From Bacteroidota bacterium (GTDB lineage Bacteria; Bacteroidota; Bacteroidia; Chitinophagales; BACL12): DNA of 64,000 nt. The notes under the pieces are model-generated. The model was not told the DNA's origin, made no database searches, and saw only the letters and a program-made list of their open reading frames with translations. Position 1 is the stretch's first letter; every line of letters starts with the position of its first letter. The position numbers and the translations under genes are program-made. Shown here piece after piece: positions 28,815 through 36,761 of the stretch. The DNA is taken from assembly GCA_016706865.1 (NCBI GenBank), contig JADJIS010000001.1, positions 496,001 through 560,000 of the forward strand, in the 5' to 3' direction.

Positions 28815-29213
28815 ATGGTAAGCGGGAACTGTAACTATTGCCCAGGAAATTTTAAAAAATTATTTATGGACGCTAGGATCGTGCATCTGGAGCATTTATA
28901 TAGGACAGTAAAAGTTCTTTCCAACTCCAATTCAAACTACTTACGGGTATTAGAGTTATATCATGCTGAAAGAAATTCAGAAGACATTAACAGTGGAGCA
29001 TTTAGTTATCACAATAATTTATTTAATACCGGTTGGAAAGCCAAAGAACCATTTGAGGATATCATGAAAAATTATGACGATCAAAAAATGATCAATGACG
29101 CTTATCTCAATTTTATAAATGAATTTTTATGTGATATAAATTCAGCAATTTTGTTTTGCAGGATGAAGTCCAATACTTATGTAAAAAAATGCGTTGGGGT
29201 TATAAATGGGTAA
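28815..29213 (+). CDS. Small hypothetical protein
   Basis: 132 residues, or 115 if the Met at 28866 (MDARIVHLEHLYRTVKVL) is the start. It is soluble, largely helical, with several Cys residues (CNYC at the N-terminus; CDINSAILFCRM near the end). Codon use looks like that of its neighbours, which supports a real gene, but no family is recognised and the context gives no clue. Confidence 0.5.
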   Translation: MVSGNCNYCPGNFKKLFMDARIVHLEHLYRTVKVLSNSNSNYLRVLELYHAERNSEDINSGAFSYHNNLFNTGWKAKEPFEDIMKNYDDQKMINDAYLNFINEFLCDINSAILFCRMKSNTYVKKCVGVING

Positions 29214-29246
29214 GGTTAATAATCTAACATTAGGAAACGTGGTTCG

Positions 29247-30437
29247 TTAATTCAAAACCCCTTTCATTCCATCCCCTTTTGCCAGCATTTTATAAGCGCT
29301 GGGTGATACTCCCATTTTGTTTTTGAAGGCGGCGTTAAAGGTTGCTTTGTTGGTATAACCAACGTCGAAGGCAATGCTGAGAATTTTAGAGTCGGAATTG
29401 GAATCTTCGAGGAGGAGGCGACAAGCTTCTTTGATGCGGTATTCGTGGAGGAGATCGGAAAAATTTTTGTGAAGGGTGGAATTAATTAAAAAGGATAATT
29501 CGTGTAAAGGCATTTGTAATAACTCTGCGAGTTTGTTCAAATTTAATTCGGAGTCCAGCCAGGGTTTATGGTTTTCGAGATAGGAAATAAGTTTTTCTGT
29601 TTGAGCTATAAGATTTTCCGGTGCCAGTTTTTTTCTGGTATTGGCATTTTTTTGTTCAAATAAAGATATCGGTTGCCTGAATGCTCCATAACCAATAAGA
29701 TAAATACAAAGCGACATCATTCCGGATACTACGTAATCTAATCCGTCGGGTAAAATTCCCAGCCAAAGTGTTATCCAATAACTGCTGAAACAAATGGCGA
29801 ATAATACATAAAAAGAAATATTGCGAACATACCAACGGTATTTCAATTGTTGATGTTCACTGCCATTCTTTTCTTTTTTATGTTTATATAATAGGCGAAA
29901 CAATAAAAAGCTATAAATAAACAGACTCAAAAACTGCAATCCATTAAATACCTGAAATGCGGTAATTACAAAACTGAGGTGACGATAAATATGCTGCTGC
30001 AGGAAAATATCAAGCGGTTGTTGCGAGGTTGCAATTACCTCAGGCCCCATAGTGAACCAATAAATAAAGGGTAACATGTAGGTGAGATGCACTGCAAACG
30101 GAATAAAATGTTTTTTATATTTTACAGGAAGTTCACCGTTTTTTATGATGATAATATATAAATACATCAAAGGTCCCAACAAAAACGGTAAGGCGGAACA
30201 CCAACCCTTGGTCCACATAAAATTACAACTGTACCCTGTCCAGAATAATACATAATAACAAAGTATCATGGAAAATGCAGCGACAAATATTGCCATAATT
30301 CTGTTGGCAGTTATGTTCGATCTGTTGTATACTGCCAGCAGAACCGCAAGAAATAAACCCTGCGCTGCAATAATCAGAAATATAAATGACCCTATGGTAA
30401 AGGAAGGTTCTGGTAACATGATGTAGGTTTTATTCAT
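29247..30437 (-). CDS. AraC-family regulator with N-terminal membrane sensor
   Basis: About 396 residues from 30437; the Met at 30419 (MLPEPSFTIGSF) is an equally good start. The N-terminal two thirds hold about seven membrane helices (for example FIFLIIAAQGLFLAVLLAVY, LPFLLGPLMYLYIIII). The C-terminal about 110 residues are the AraC DNA-binding domain: LNKLAELLQMPLHELSFLIN and ILSIAFDVGYTNKATFNAAF. Such membrane-tethered AraC proteins are common in Bacteroidota and sense unknown envelope or extracellular cues. It diverges from the GEVED/T9SS gene, which is a candidate target. Confidence 0.88.
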   Translation of the reverse strand: MNKTYIMLPEPSFTIGSFIFLIIAAQGLFLAVLLAVYNRSNITANRIMAIFVAAFSMILCYYVLFWTGYSCNFMWTKGWCSALPFLLGPLMYLYIIIIKNGELPVKYKKHFIPFAVHLTYMLPFIYWFTMGPEVIATSQQPLDIFLQQHIYRHLSFVITAFQVFNGLQFLSLFIYSFLLFRLLYKHKKEKNGSEHQQLKYRWYVRNISFYVLFAICFSSYWITLWLGILPDGLDYVVSGMMSLCIYLIGYGAFRQPISLFEQKNANTRKKLAPENLIAQTEKLISYLENHKPWLDSELNLNKLAELLQMPLHELSFLINSTLHKNFSDLLHEYRIKEACRLLLEDSNSDSKILSIAFDVGYTNKATFNAAFKNKMGVSPSAYKMLAKGDGMKGVLN

Positions 30438-30603
30438 TAAAAATATTAATAATAAACGGAAACGGTTCAATTTTAACTTGCTTTAACATGCACTAACTGT
30501 TGTTTTGTCATAGTTAAGTCATGAACATATATTTCGTGTCTGATTTTATAATTCAGGACGCTAATAATTTCGCTTAGAAGAATATTTGCAGTAAAAAAAT
30601 AAC

Positions 30604-33201
30604 ATGAATAAAATAAACTACCTGCATCCTTCCACATGGATATTATTTATTTGTTTACAAATTCTCACACTCAACATTTCGGCGCAATATTGTATTCCGC
30701 AACATTCGTGGCCCATGCTCGATGTGGTGATCGACGGAGTGGAACTTGGCGATATCATAAATACCGGCAACGGAGTTGCTGATGAAGATATCGGTTATAG
30801 CGATTATACTGCAATGTCCACCGAACTTGCCTCCGGATCCACTTACACAATTTTTCTCGACAACAAATCGTGGCAGTACAATTATTCGGTTTGGATAGAT
30901 TATGATCAGAATATGGAATTTGAGGAAACTGAAAAACTCGGCACCATAGTTTTAACTGGCGTGCAATCGGGCAGTATCACATTTAGTATTCCTGAAGATG
31001 TGATCAACGGAGAAACCAGAATGCGTGTCAGGGCCGTGCACGAACCCTTTGGCCCCTGGATGAACTCCAATGACGCTTGCCTGCCATTTTTACAAGGTGA
31101 TACGGAAGATTATACCGTTCATATTTCCGGTGGAGTGGAAAATGATCTGAGTTTGAATAAACTGGTGTCCCCGTTTTCCGCAATTGGATTAAATGAAGAG
31201 ATCATCACAATAGAAATTTCCAATCATACCGATACAGATCTTTCAGAGGTAAATGTTTCTTATTCTATTGATGGTGCATCTCCTGTGCTTGAAATAATTC
31301 CCGATATTATTCCTGCCAACAGTAATTACCTGTATATTTTTTCGGAAACTGCAGATCTTTCTGCTTTGGGTTGTTATTCCATAATACTGGAAGTGCAACA
31401 TCCGGATGATGGATTCGCATTAAATAATACCCGCGAAATAAATATCTGCAATTTGAATTATGTAAATGGACCTAGAAAATGGTTGATACATTCTAATGTA
31501 GATGGTGGTGCAGAGGCACTTGGTGGAACACCATTTTTTAATACCACTAATACCACATGTATGAATGCTGTTTTTGGAGAAGATAACTGGACCCAGGAAT
31601 ATTTTGAGACCGTTGATCCCGAAATATTGTTTTCCGATTCATCTTGTTTTATTTTTTTAGATGGAAGTTATAATCACATTGTTGCCATGGATATTTTTTT
31701 AAATGAGAACCGGCAATTAATGGAAAATTGGGTTGCTGCGGGAGGAAAATTATATTTAAACAGCAGCGGATCGGAATATGAAGGGGAACATTTTTATGTG
31801 GACTATGGTTTCGATGGAACTAAAATTACGATGAGTTATCAGGTAACGGATATTAAAAAGAAAGTGGGGATTTCGCATCCTGTATATGATGGACCCTACA
31901 CTCCTGTTGGAACAACCTTCAGTGGATTTTACGCTAGTAATGCAGTTATTTACGGAAAAAATTACGATACACTTGCCCATGAAAATCTTGACGGAGTTTT
32001 AATAGGTGCACCACATAATGACATTCCATGTATGATAGAAAAACAATGGGGAATTGGCAAAGTGATCATGAGTGCCTGGGCACCGAGTCAGTTACTTGAT
32101 CCTGAAGATAAAAACATGAATCTGCGTCAGAATATTCTGGTGTATTTAAGTGACTGCAGTTTTATTATTCCAAATGATGCAGGTGCTGTTAATTTACCGG
32201 AATTATTTTCTTCCTGTAATAAAACGGATGAGGAGGAAATAAAAATTACAATTCATAATTATGGTGGAACAACACTAAGTTCCATTCCCGTTGCTTATAC
32301 AATTAATGGTGGTGTTGAAGTATTGGAAACTGCAGATATTACTATTGCTCCCGGTTCAGAAGCTGATTATATTTTTACAACTACTGCCGATCTTTCTATT
32401 CCGGGGGAATATATTGTTGAAATATATACTCTGCTCCCGGATGATATGGATATCAGCAACGATACATTTGAGTTGACCATTAATTCTTATGCTTCACCAA
32501 TTTCCATTCTGGAGGACAATATTACTGCATGCGATGCTGTAATTCTTGATGCAGGAAATCCGGGGATGGAATATTTATGGAGCACTGGAGATATTTCTCA
32601 AACCATTACAGTTACAAGTTCCGGAATATATTCTGTTACTATAATTGATCCCATTTCAGACTGCACAATTTCTGATACCGTAAATGTTACCATAGAAATC
32701 GCACCTGAAGCATCTTTTATTTACACTATATCCGGACTTACCGTGTTTTTTGAAAATACCACACCAGGTACAGGAACATATTTCTGGCTTTTTGGAGATG
32801 GTGATGGTTCCACCGAAACAAATCCCACGCATACTTATACATCAGAAGGAGATCACAACGTGGTATTATTTGCTGAGAATGATTGTGGTACATCGGAGTA
32901 TACAGTTGTAATAACCTTACAAAATACAGGGATTAATAACCCTGCTTTTCAATCCATCAAAATATTTCCAAACCCCGCAAATCAATTTTTTATTGTTGAG
33001 CTGGATAATTTGAGTGGAAGGGAAATGTTTTTGGAGATGTATAACATGAATGGTGAAAAGGTAAATTCAGCGCTTGAAAATCAAATAGTAAATGAAAATT
33101 CTGTATCTGTAAATATATCTGATTTGCCTACCGGGATTTACATGGTGAAAATGATTGTTGGGGAGGATATTTATGTTGGCAGAGTGGAGAAATTAAGATA
33201 A
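30604..33201 (+). CDS. GEVED- and PKD-domain secreted protein with T9SS sorting domain
   Basis: 865 residues. After a signal peptide ending ISAQ comes a GEVED domain (about 30-175: YSDYTAM, YSVWIDYDQNMEFEETE, MRVRAVHE, GDTEDYTVHI). The middle contains CARDB-like segments and a region starting RKWLIHSNVDGG that resembles a glutamine-amidotransferase-like or ThuA-like fold (AAGGKLYLNSSG). A PKD domain follows (FWLFGDGDGSTETNPTHTY). The end has IKIFPNPANQFFIVEL and a type A sorting domain. It is a large T9SS-exported, surface-attached or released protein, probably adhesive; no catalytic residue is evident. Confidence 0.85.
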   Translation: MNKINYLHPSTWILFICLQILTLNISAQYCIPQHSWPMLDVVIDGVELGDIINTGNGVADEDIGYSDYTAMSTELASGSTYTIFLDNKSWQYNYSVWIDYDQNMEFEETEKLGTIVLTGVQSGSITFSIPEDVINGETRMRVRAVHEPFGPWMNSNDACLPFLQGDTEDYTVHISGGVENDLSLNKLVSPFSAIGLNEEIITIEISNHTDTDLSEVNVSYSIDGASPVLEIIPDIIPANSNYLYIFSETADLSALGCYSIILEVQHPDDGFALNNTREINICNLNYVNGPRKWLIHSNVDGGAEALGGTPFFNTTNTTCMNAVFGEDNWTQEYFETVDPEILFSDSSCFIFLDGSYNHIVAMDIFLNENRQLMENWVAAGGKLYLNSSGSEYEGEHFYVDYGFDGTKITMSYQVTDIKKKVGISHPVYDGPYTPVGTTFSGFYASNAVIYGKNYDTLAHENLDGVLIGAPHNDIPCMIEKQWGIGKVIMSAWAPSQLLDPEDKNMNLRQNILVYLSDCSFIIPNDAGAVNLPELFSSCNKTDEEEIKITIHNYGGTTLSSIPVAYTINGGVEVLETADITIAPGSEADYIFTTTADLSIPGEYIVEIYTLLPDDMDISNDTFELTINSYASPISILEDNITACDAVILDAGNPGMEYLWSTGDISQTITVTSSGIYSVTIIDPISDCTISDTVNVTIEIAPEASFIYTISGLTVFFENTTPGTGTYFWLFGDGDGSTETNPTHTYTSEGDHNVVLFAENDCGTSEYTVVITLQNTGINNPAFQSIKIFPNPANQFFIVELDNLSGREMFLEMYNMNGEKVNSALENQIVNENSVSVNISDLPTGIYMVKMIVGEDIYVGRVEKLR

Positions 33202-33230
33202 ATAAATTTATACGATAAAAAATTGAAGAT

Positions 33231-33274
33231 TACAACATCACAACATTTAGTAAAATTAATGTTGTGATGTTGTA
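33231..33274. terminator. Hairpin terminator after the GEVED gene
   Basis: TACAACATCACAACATT (33231-33247) pairs perfectly with AATGTTGTGATGTTGTA (33258-33274) around a 10-base loop and is followed by TTTTAATT. It lies 30 bases past the stop and between converging genes, so it can serve both directions. Confidence 0.8.
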
Positions 33275-33369
33275 TTTTAATTCTACCAACATTAATTACA
33301 AAATATTTATATCAATACTAAATTAGTATTGCTTCTACACTTGATCATAATAGAGGAATCACCGTACTA

Positions 33370-33909
33370 TTATTCTTTGATTTTGGTTATTGTATCCCTA
33401 TAGTTGATATTGTCCTTTCCATAAAAATGTTTTTGCCAAGCTGAAATATCTACATTATCAATTTCCTCTTGATATCGTTTTTCAGATTCATTTGCTGCCA
33501 GTATTGCAATAATGATCCAAACAGCAATCCCTGCAAGAAGCAATAAAATTCGTTGCTTAAATTTCTTTTTGAAATTTTCCTTTCTAAGTCTAAATAAGGA
33601 AGGGCCTAAATCCAATTTACTAAAAATTAATATGGGGGTTAATATTACAATTAACAGCATTTGAATGATGGGATAACCTTCCTCTGCATTTTTCTCCAAC
33701 TGTACTTGATGAGCTATTTCTAATTGGTTTACAATTTCATCCCATTGACTTAAAATCTCTTTCTGATACTCAATGGTTACACCTCTTTTTAAAAGTTCAT
33801 TCTTTGCCTGGTCGATTGCATCTTGCTCCCAATCAAAAGTTGTACTATTTGCTATAGCAATTAAATCATAAGTTTCTCTGGTAGATATTGGCGGATTATA
33901 TTCTGTCAC
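33370..33909 (-). CDS. Hypothetical protein with two membrane helices
   Basis: 179 residues. The N-terminal about 70 residues are helical and charged, with DLIAIANSTTFDWEQDAIDQAKNELLKRG, a pattern seen in small Bacteroidota proteins with a membrane tail. Two membrane helices follow at about 80-98 and 121-140, with a basic loop (RLRKENFKKKFKQR) between them. No named family is recognised. Confidence 0.6.
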   Translation of the reverse strand: MTEYNPPISTRETYDLIAIANSTTFDWEQDAIDQAKNELLKRGVTIEYQKEILSQWDEIVNQLEIAHQVQLEKNAEEGYPIIQMLLIVILTPILIFSKLDLGPSLFRLRKENFKKKFKQRILLLLAGIAVWIIIAILAANESEKRYQEEIDNVDISAWQKHFYGKDNINYRDTITKIKE

Positions 33910-33992
33910 TAATTAATTATAAAAATTAATTTTAATATTCTTACAGAAAAAATATCAAGATTGTACTTAAGGGCAGATATTCTTACTTGAAT

Positions 33993-34169
33993 CTATTTTT
34001 TTTCAGGAAAATTTATTGGGAAATGTACATTTTCATATTCTTCAATTAATCTTCCCAATATTTCCAATTCTTTCCCTTCAGATGTGCCTTTTTTAGAGTC
34101 AAAAATCACTTCAAGTCTTTCCAGGGCTTGGCTGTATTCTTCTTTTGTTTTTATGGGATTAGATTGCAT
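33993..34169 (-). CDS. HigA-like antitoxin N-terminal domain without HTH
   Basis: 58 residues from 34169. IKTKEEYSQALERLEVIFDSKKGTSEGKELEILGRLIEEYE... matches the N-terminal region of HigA-type antitoxins, which normally continues, after a motif like YENVHFPI, into a Cro/C1 helix-turn-helix. Here the protein stops after FPEKK, so the DNA-binding part is missing, and no HigB-like toxin lies beside it. An upstream start at 34247 would translate through a hairpin and is unlikely. It is either a stand-alone small protein or a truncated relic. Confidence 0.6.
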   Translation of the reverse strand: MQSNPIKTKEEYSQALERLEVIFDSKKGTSEGKELEILGRLIEEYENVHFPINFPEKK

Positions 34170-34211
34170 AGGTGTTAAATTAATTGGGGTTAAACATATT
34201 AAGACGCGATT

Positions 34212-34237
34212 GCGGTTGGTGAAAAACACCAAACCGC
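34212..34237 (-). terminator. Hairpin downstream of murI
   Basis: GCGGTTGGTG, a loop of five A and CACC-A-AACCGC form a 10-bp stem with one bulge, 18 bases past the murI stop. There is no T-run, so it may be a stabilising hairpin or a dispersed repeat rather than a true intrinsic terminator. Confidence 0.5.
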
Positions 34238-34254
34238 GGCTACGCAAAGATATT

Positions 34255-35079
34255 TCAAATATGCAAATACTTCGACTTCACCTCCCTCCCAAAAAACACC
34301 CCGGCATGTTTATCAAAATTTTCGGTAGAGTCGGTGGTATAAAATTCAAGTTTCGAATTTTTGCTGCACATTACTTCTATTTCCGGATGACGATCTAAAT
34401 AATCAACCAATCCTTTTGCAACTATCTCCCCCTGAGAAATTACCTGAATATGCGAAGGCAAATATTTTTTGATCTTGGGAATTAATAATGGATAATGTGT
34501 ACATCCTAAAATAATGGTATCAATTTCATCAGAATGTTCGAGCAAATTATTTACATGTTGTTGCACAAAAGGATCGGCAAAATCTTTATTATGTTCATTA
34601 TTTTCAATTAATGGAACCCACATGGGGCAAGCCTCCTGATATACATGCACATCAGGAAAAAATTTATTTATTTCCATCACGTACGACCCGGATAATACTG
34701 TTCCCGTTGTTGCAAAAATTCCAATATGTTTTGTTTTAGTGTATGTTCCTGCAATTTCGGAAGTTGGTCTTATCACTCCTAATACGCGACGGCTTGGATC
34801 AATTAATGGAAGGTCTATTTGTTGAATTGTTCTCAACGCTTTTGCACTTGCTGTATTACAAGCAAGAATTACCAATTTGCAACCCATATCAAATAAATGT
34901 TGCACACATTCCAATGTATATTCATACACTGTTTCAAACGACCGATTTCCATAAGGAGCCCGACCATTATCCCCCAAATAAATAAAATCGTATTCCGGTA
35001 ATTCTTTTACGAATTCCTTTAAAACCGTAAGTCCGCCATACCCGGAATCAAAAACACCGATGGGAAATTTTGTTTGCAT
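34255..35079 (-). CDS. murI: Glutamate racemase
   Basis: 274 residues. It interconverts L- and D-glutamate for peptidoglycan. Both catalytic cysteines are visible: LACNTASAKALR and ILGCTHYPLL. The start FPIGVFDSGYGGLTVLKE is also typical. Length is normal. It is the last gene of the envelope block after two OmpH/Skp genes, as in many Bacteroidota, though here a repeat locus of about 430 bp separates it from them. Confidence 0.96.
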   Translation of the reverse strand: MQTKFPIGVFDSGYGGLTVLKEFVKELPEYDFIYLGDNGRAPYGNRSFETVYEYTLECVQHLFDMGCKLVILACNTASAKALRTIQQIDLPLIDPSRRVLGVIRPTSEIAGTYTKTKHIGIFATTGTVLSGSYVMEINKFFPDVHVYQEACPMWVPLIENNEHNKDFADPFVQQHVNNLLEHSDEIDTIILGCTHYPLLIPKIKKYLPSHIQVISQGEIVAKGLVDYLDRHPEIEVMCSKNSKLEFYTTDSTENFDKHAGVFFGREVKSKYLHI

Positions 35080-35113
35080 AGTTTACGAAGGTAAAAAATT
35101 GTTCTGAGTTCTG

Positions 35114-35230
35114 ACATGTAGTAGATCTCCTGCGTCGATCACTACATGTTTCAGTTCTGAGTTTTGAGTTCTGGGTTCTGCGTTCTGGGTTCTGACATGT
35201 AGTAGATCTCCTGCGTCGATCACTACATGT
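35114..35230. repeat. Two copies of a 36-bp hairpin within GTTCTGA heptamer arrays
   Basis: Identical 36-bp elements at 35114-35149 and 35195-35230 have arms ACATGTAGT-A-GATC and GATCACTACATGT around the loop TCCTGCGTC; a third copy is at 41159-41194. All are embedded in GTTCTGA/GTTCTGG-type repeats of 7-bp period (35097-35290). Confidence 0.85.
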
Positions 35231-35289
35231 TTCAGTTCTGAGTTCTGAGTTCTGGGTTCTGAGTTCAGTTCAAGTTTTGAGTTCTGAGT

Positions 35290-35353
35290 TTGAAAATTGA
35301 TTTAATTGTAGAGACGCAATGCATTGCGTCTCTACAATTAAATCAATTTTCAA
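35290..35353. repeat. 64-bp perfect palindrome
   Basis: The sequence reads the same on both strands over 32 bp each side of the centre between 35321 and 35322. Its core GTAGAGACGCAATG and complement matches a palindrome that recurs in many cyanobacterial and Bacteroidota genomes. It would extrude as a long loopless hairpin in DNA or form an RNA hairpin. Confidence 0.9.
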
Positions 35354-35414
35354 CAACTGCGCCTTATCAAAAAAGTTTAATTGCTTAATATAATCTCATT
35401 CCGAAGCCATAATC

Positions 35415-35508
35415 TCCAATGTTACAAACTGCCCACTGCCCACTGTTTACTGTTTACTGTTTCCGGCCCACTGCCCACTGTTTACTGCCCACTGCCACTG
35501 CCCACTAC
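35415..35508. repeat. ACTGCCC/ACTGTTT heptamer array
   Basis: About twelve units of ACTGCCC or ACTGTTT at a 7-bp period run up to the stop codon of the OmpH-like gene. Between 35354 and 35415 nothing was recognised. Confidence 0.8.
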
Positions 35509-36006
35509 CTACAGCCCCAATTTCTTCTTCATCATCGGCAAAATATCCACTGCATCCGCACCAAAATATAATAATGCAGACCCATCGAGAATGGCGGTGA
35601 GTTTGTTTTCTTCTCCTACTAATTTAATTTTTGCTTTTACATCGGCGAGAATAGGACCGTAGAGTTCTTCTTTTTTTGCTGCAAGTTTATCGTTGGATTC
35701 CTGTTCGTAATCGTTGATGCGTTGTTGTGCAATTTGAAGATCTTTTTCTGCTGATTCTTTTTTTACGGCACTCCAGGTTGCGGAGTTTTTATTGTAATCG
35801 TCCAATTTTTTTTGATATTCAAGAACATACCCGTAATAAATTTCCTGCATATCACTGGCATATTTTACCAAAACTGAATCTGCTCTTTTTACTTCCGGCA
35901 TTAAAATAAGAAGATCATTAGTATTTAAAAAACCGATCTTTTGTGCCTGGGAAGAGGTAATGCCGAAACATACCAATGCGATAAGGATTATAATTTTATT
36001 TTTCAT
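35509..36006 (-). CDS. OmpH/Skp-family periplasmic chaperone
   Basis: 165 residues with signal peptide (IIILIALVCFGITSSQA). The start IGFLNTNDLLILMPEVKRADSVL and a central coiled coil (about 50-120, rich in Lys, Glu, Asp and Ala) are typical of Skp-like chaperones that carry unfolded outer-membrane proteins to BamA. It is the second of two such genes following bamA and likely arose by duplication. Length is normal. Confidence 0.9.
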   Translation of the reverse strand: MKNKIIILIALVCFGITSSQAQKIGFLNTNDLLILMPEVKRADSVLVKYASDMQEIYYGYVLEYQKKLDDYNKNSATWSAVKKESAEKDLQIAQQRINDYEQESNDKLAAKKEELYGPILADVKAKIKLVGEENKLTAILDGSALLYFGADAVDILPMMKKKLGL

Positions 36007-36009
36007 TGT

Positions 36010-36215
36010 GGCTGATAGTTTAGTATTTAGTAGTTAGTATATAGTAGTTAGATTAGTAAACTTATGAATCTACAATAGTATCTAGTATATAGTAGTTAGT
36101 AGTTAGATCAGTAGACTTGGAAATATTCGTTAGTCTTCAACCTTTGTGATATAATTAAACTTGAACAATAATAACTTCCAGCAGGATATATCTATATACT
36201 AAATACTATATACTA
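36010..36215. repeat. TAGTAGT/TAGTATA heptamer arrays between the two OmpH genes
   Basis: Runs of TAGTAGT, TAGTATA and TAGTTTA-type units at a 7-bp period occupy 36015-36060 and 36068-36115, and a complementary ATACTAA/ATACTAT run is at 36193-36215. The inverted orientation of the last run could pair with the first ones in RNA. It splits two genes that are adjacent in most relatives. Confidence 0.75.
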
Positions 36216-36219
36216 CCTA

Positions 36220-36744
36220 CTATTTCTGCGGAGTATATCCAAGCTTTTTAATGATATCGTCGCTTTTGTCGTTTTCAGCATTTGCGTATAATAAAGTTGT
36301 GCTGCTGGATTTATCGAAAATAAAATCGAATCCACGTTCCTTTGCATATTTTTCAATTGCTTCGTAAACCTTATCCTGAATTGGTTTAACTAATTCCTGA
36401 CGTTTTTGAAACAACTCCCCTTCATATCCGAATTTTGTTTTCTGATAATCTTTTATCGCTTTTTCTTTGGCTTCAATTTCACCTACCTTGGTTTTTTTCT
36501 GTTCTTCGGTAAGTAAATATTGTTCATTCTGAAAATTGCGGTAGAGGTCGTCAATTTCTTTTTGTTTTTTATCTACCTCTGCACGCCATTCGGTGGTGAT
36601 CTTGTCGATCTGATCTTGTGCAGCTTTATATTCCGGAATATTTTTCAGAATATAATCGGTGTTAACGTAAGCAAAACGTTGTGCATCTGCTGTAAGAGCT
36701 GTTGCAATAATTACCATTGCAATAATTAAACTTTTTTTCATCAT
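36220..36744 (-). CDS. OmpH/Skp-family periplasmic chaperone
   Basis: 174 residues with signal peptide ending TADAQ. RFAYVNTDYILKNIPEYKAAQDQIDKI is the classical OmpH start; residues about 40-120 form the charged coiled-coil arms. It probably escorts outer-membrane proteins to the Bam complex. It lies 17 bp after bamA and is surely co-transcribed. Confidence 0.92.
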   Translation of the reverse strand: MMKKSLIIAMVIIATALTADAQRFAYVNTDYILKNIPEYKAAQDQIDKITTEWRAEVDKKQKEIDDLYRNFQNEQYLLTEEQKKTKVGEIEAKEKAIKDYQKTKFGYEGELFQKRQELVKPIQDKVYEAIEKYAKERGFDFIFDKSSSTTLLYANAENDKSDDIIKKLGYTPQK

Positions 36745-36761
36745 CGGTTTTTTAAAGTTAT

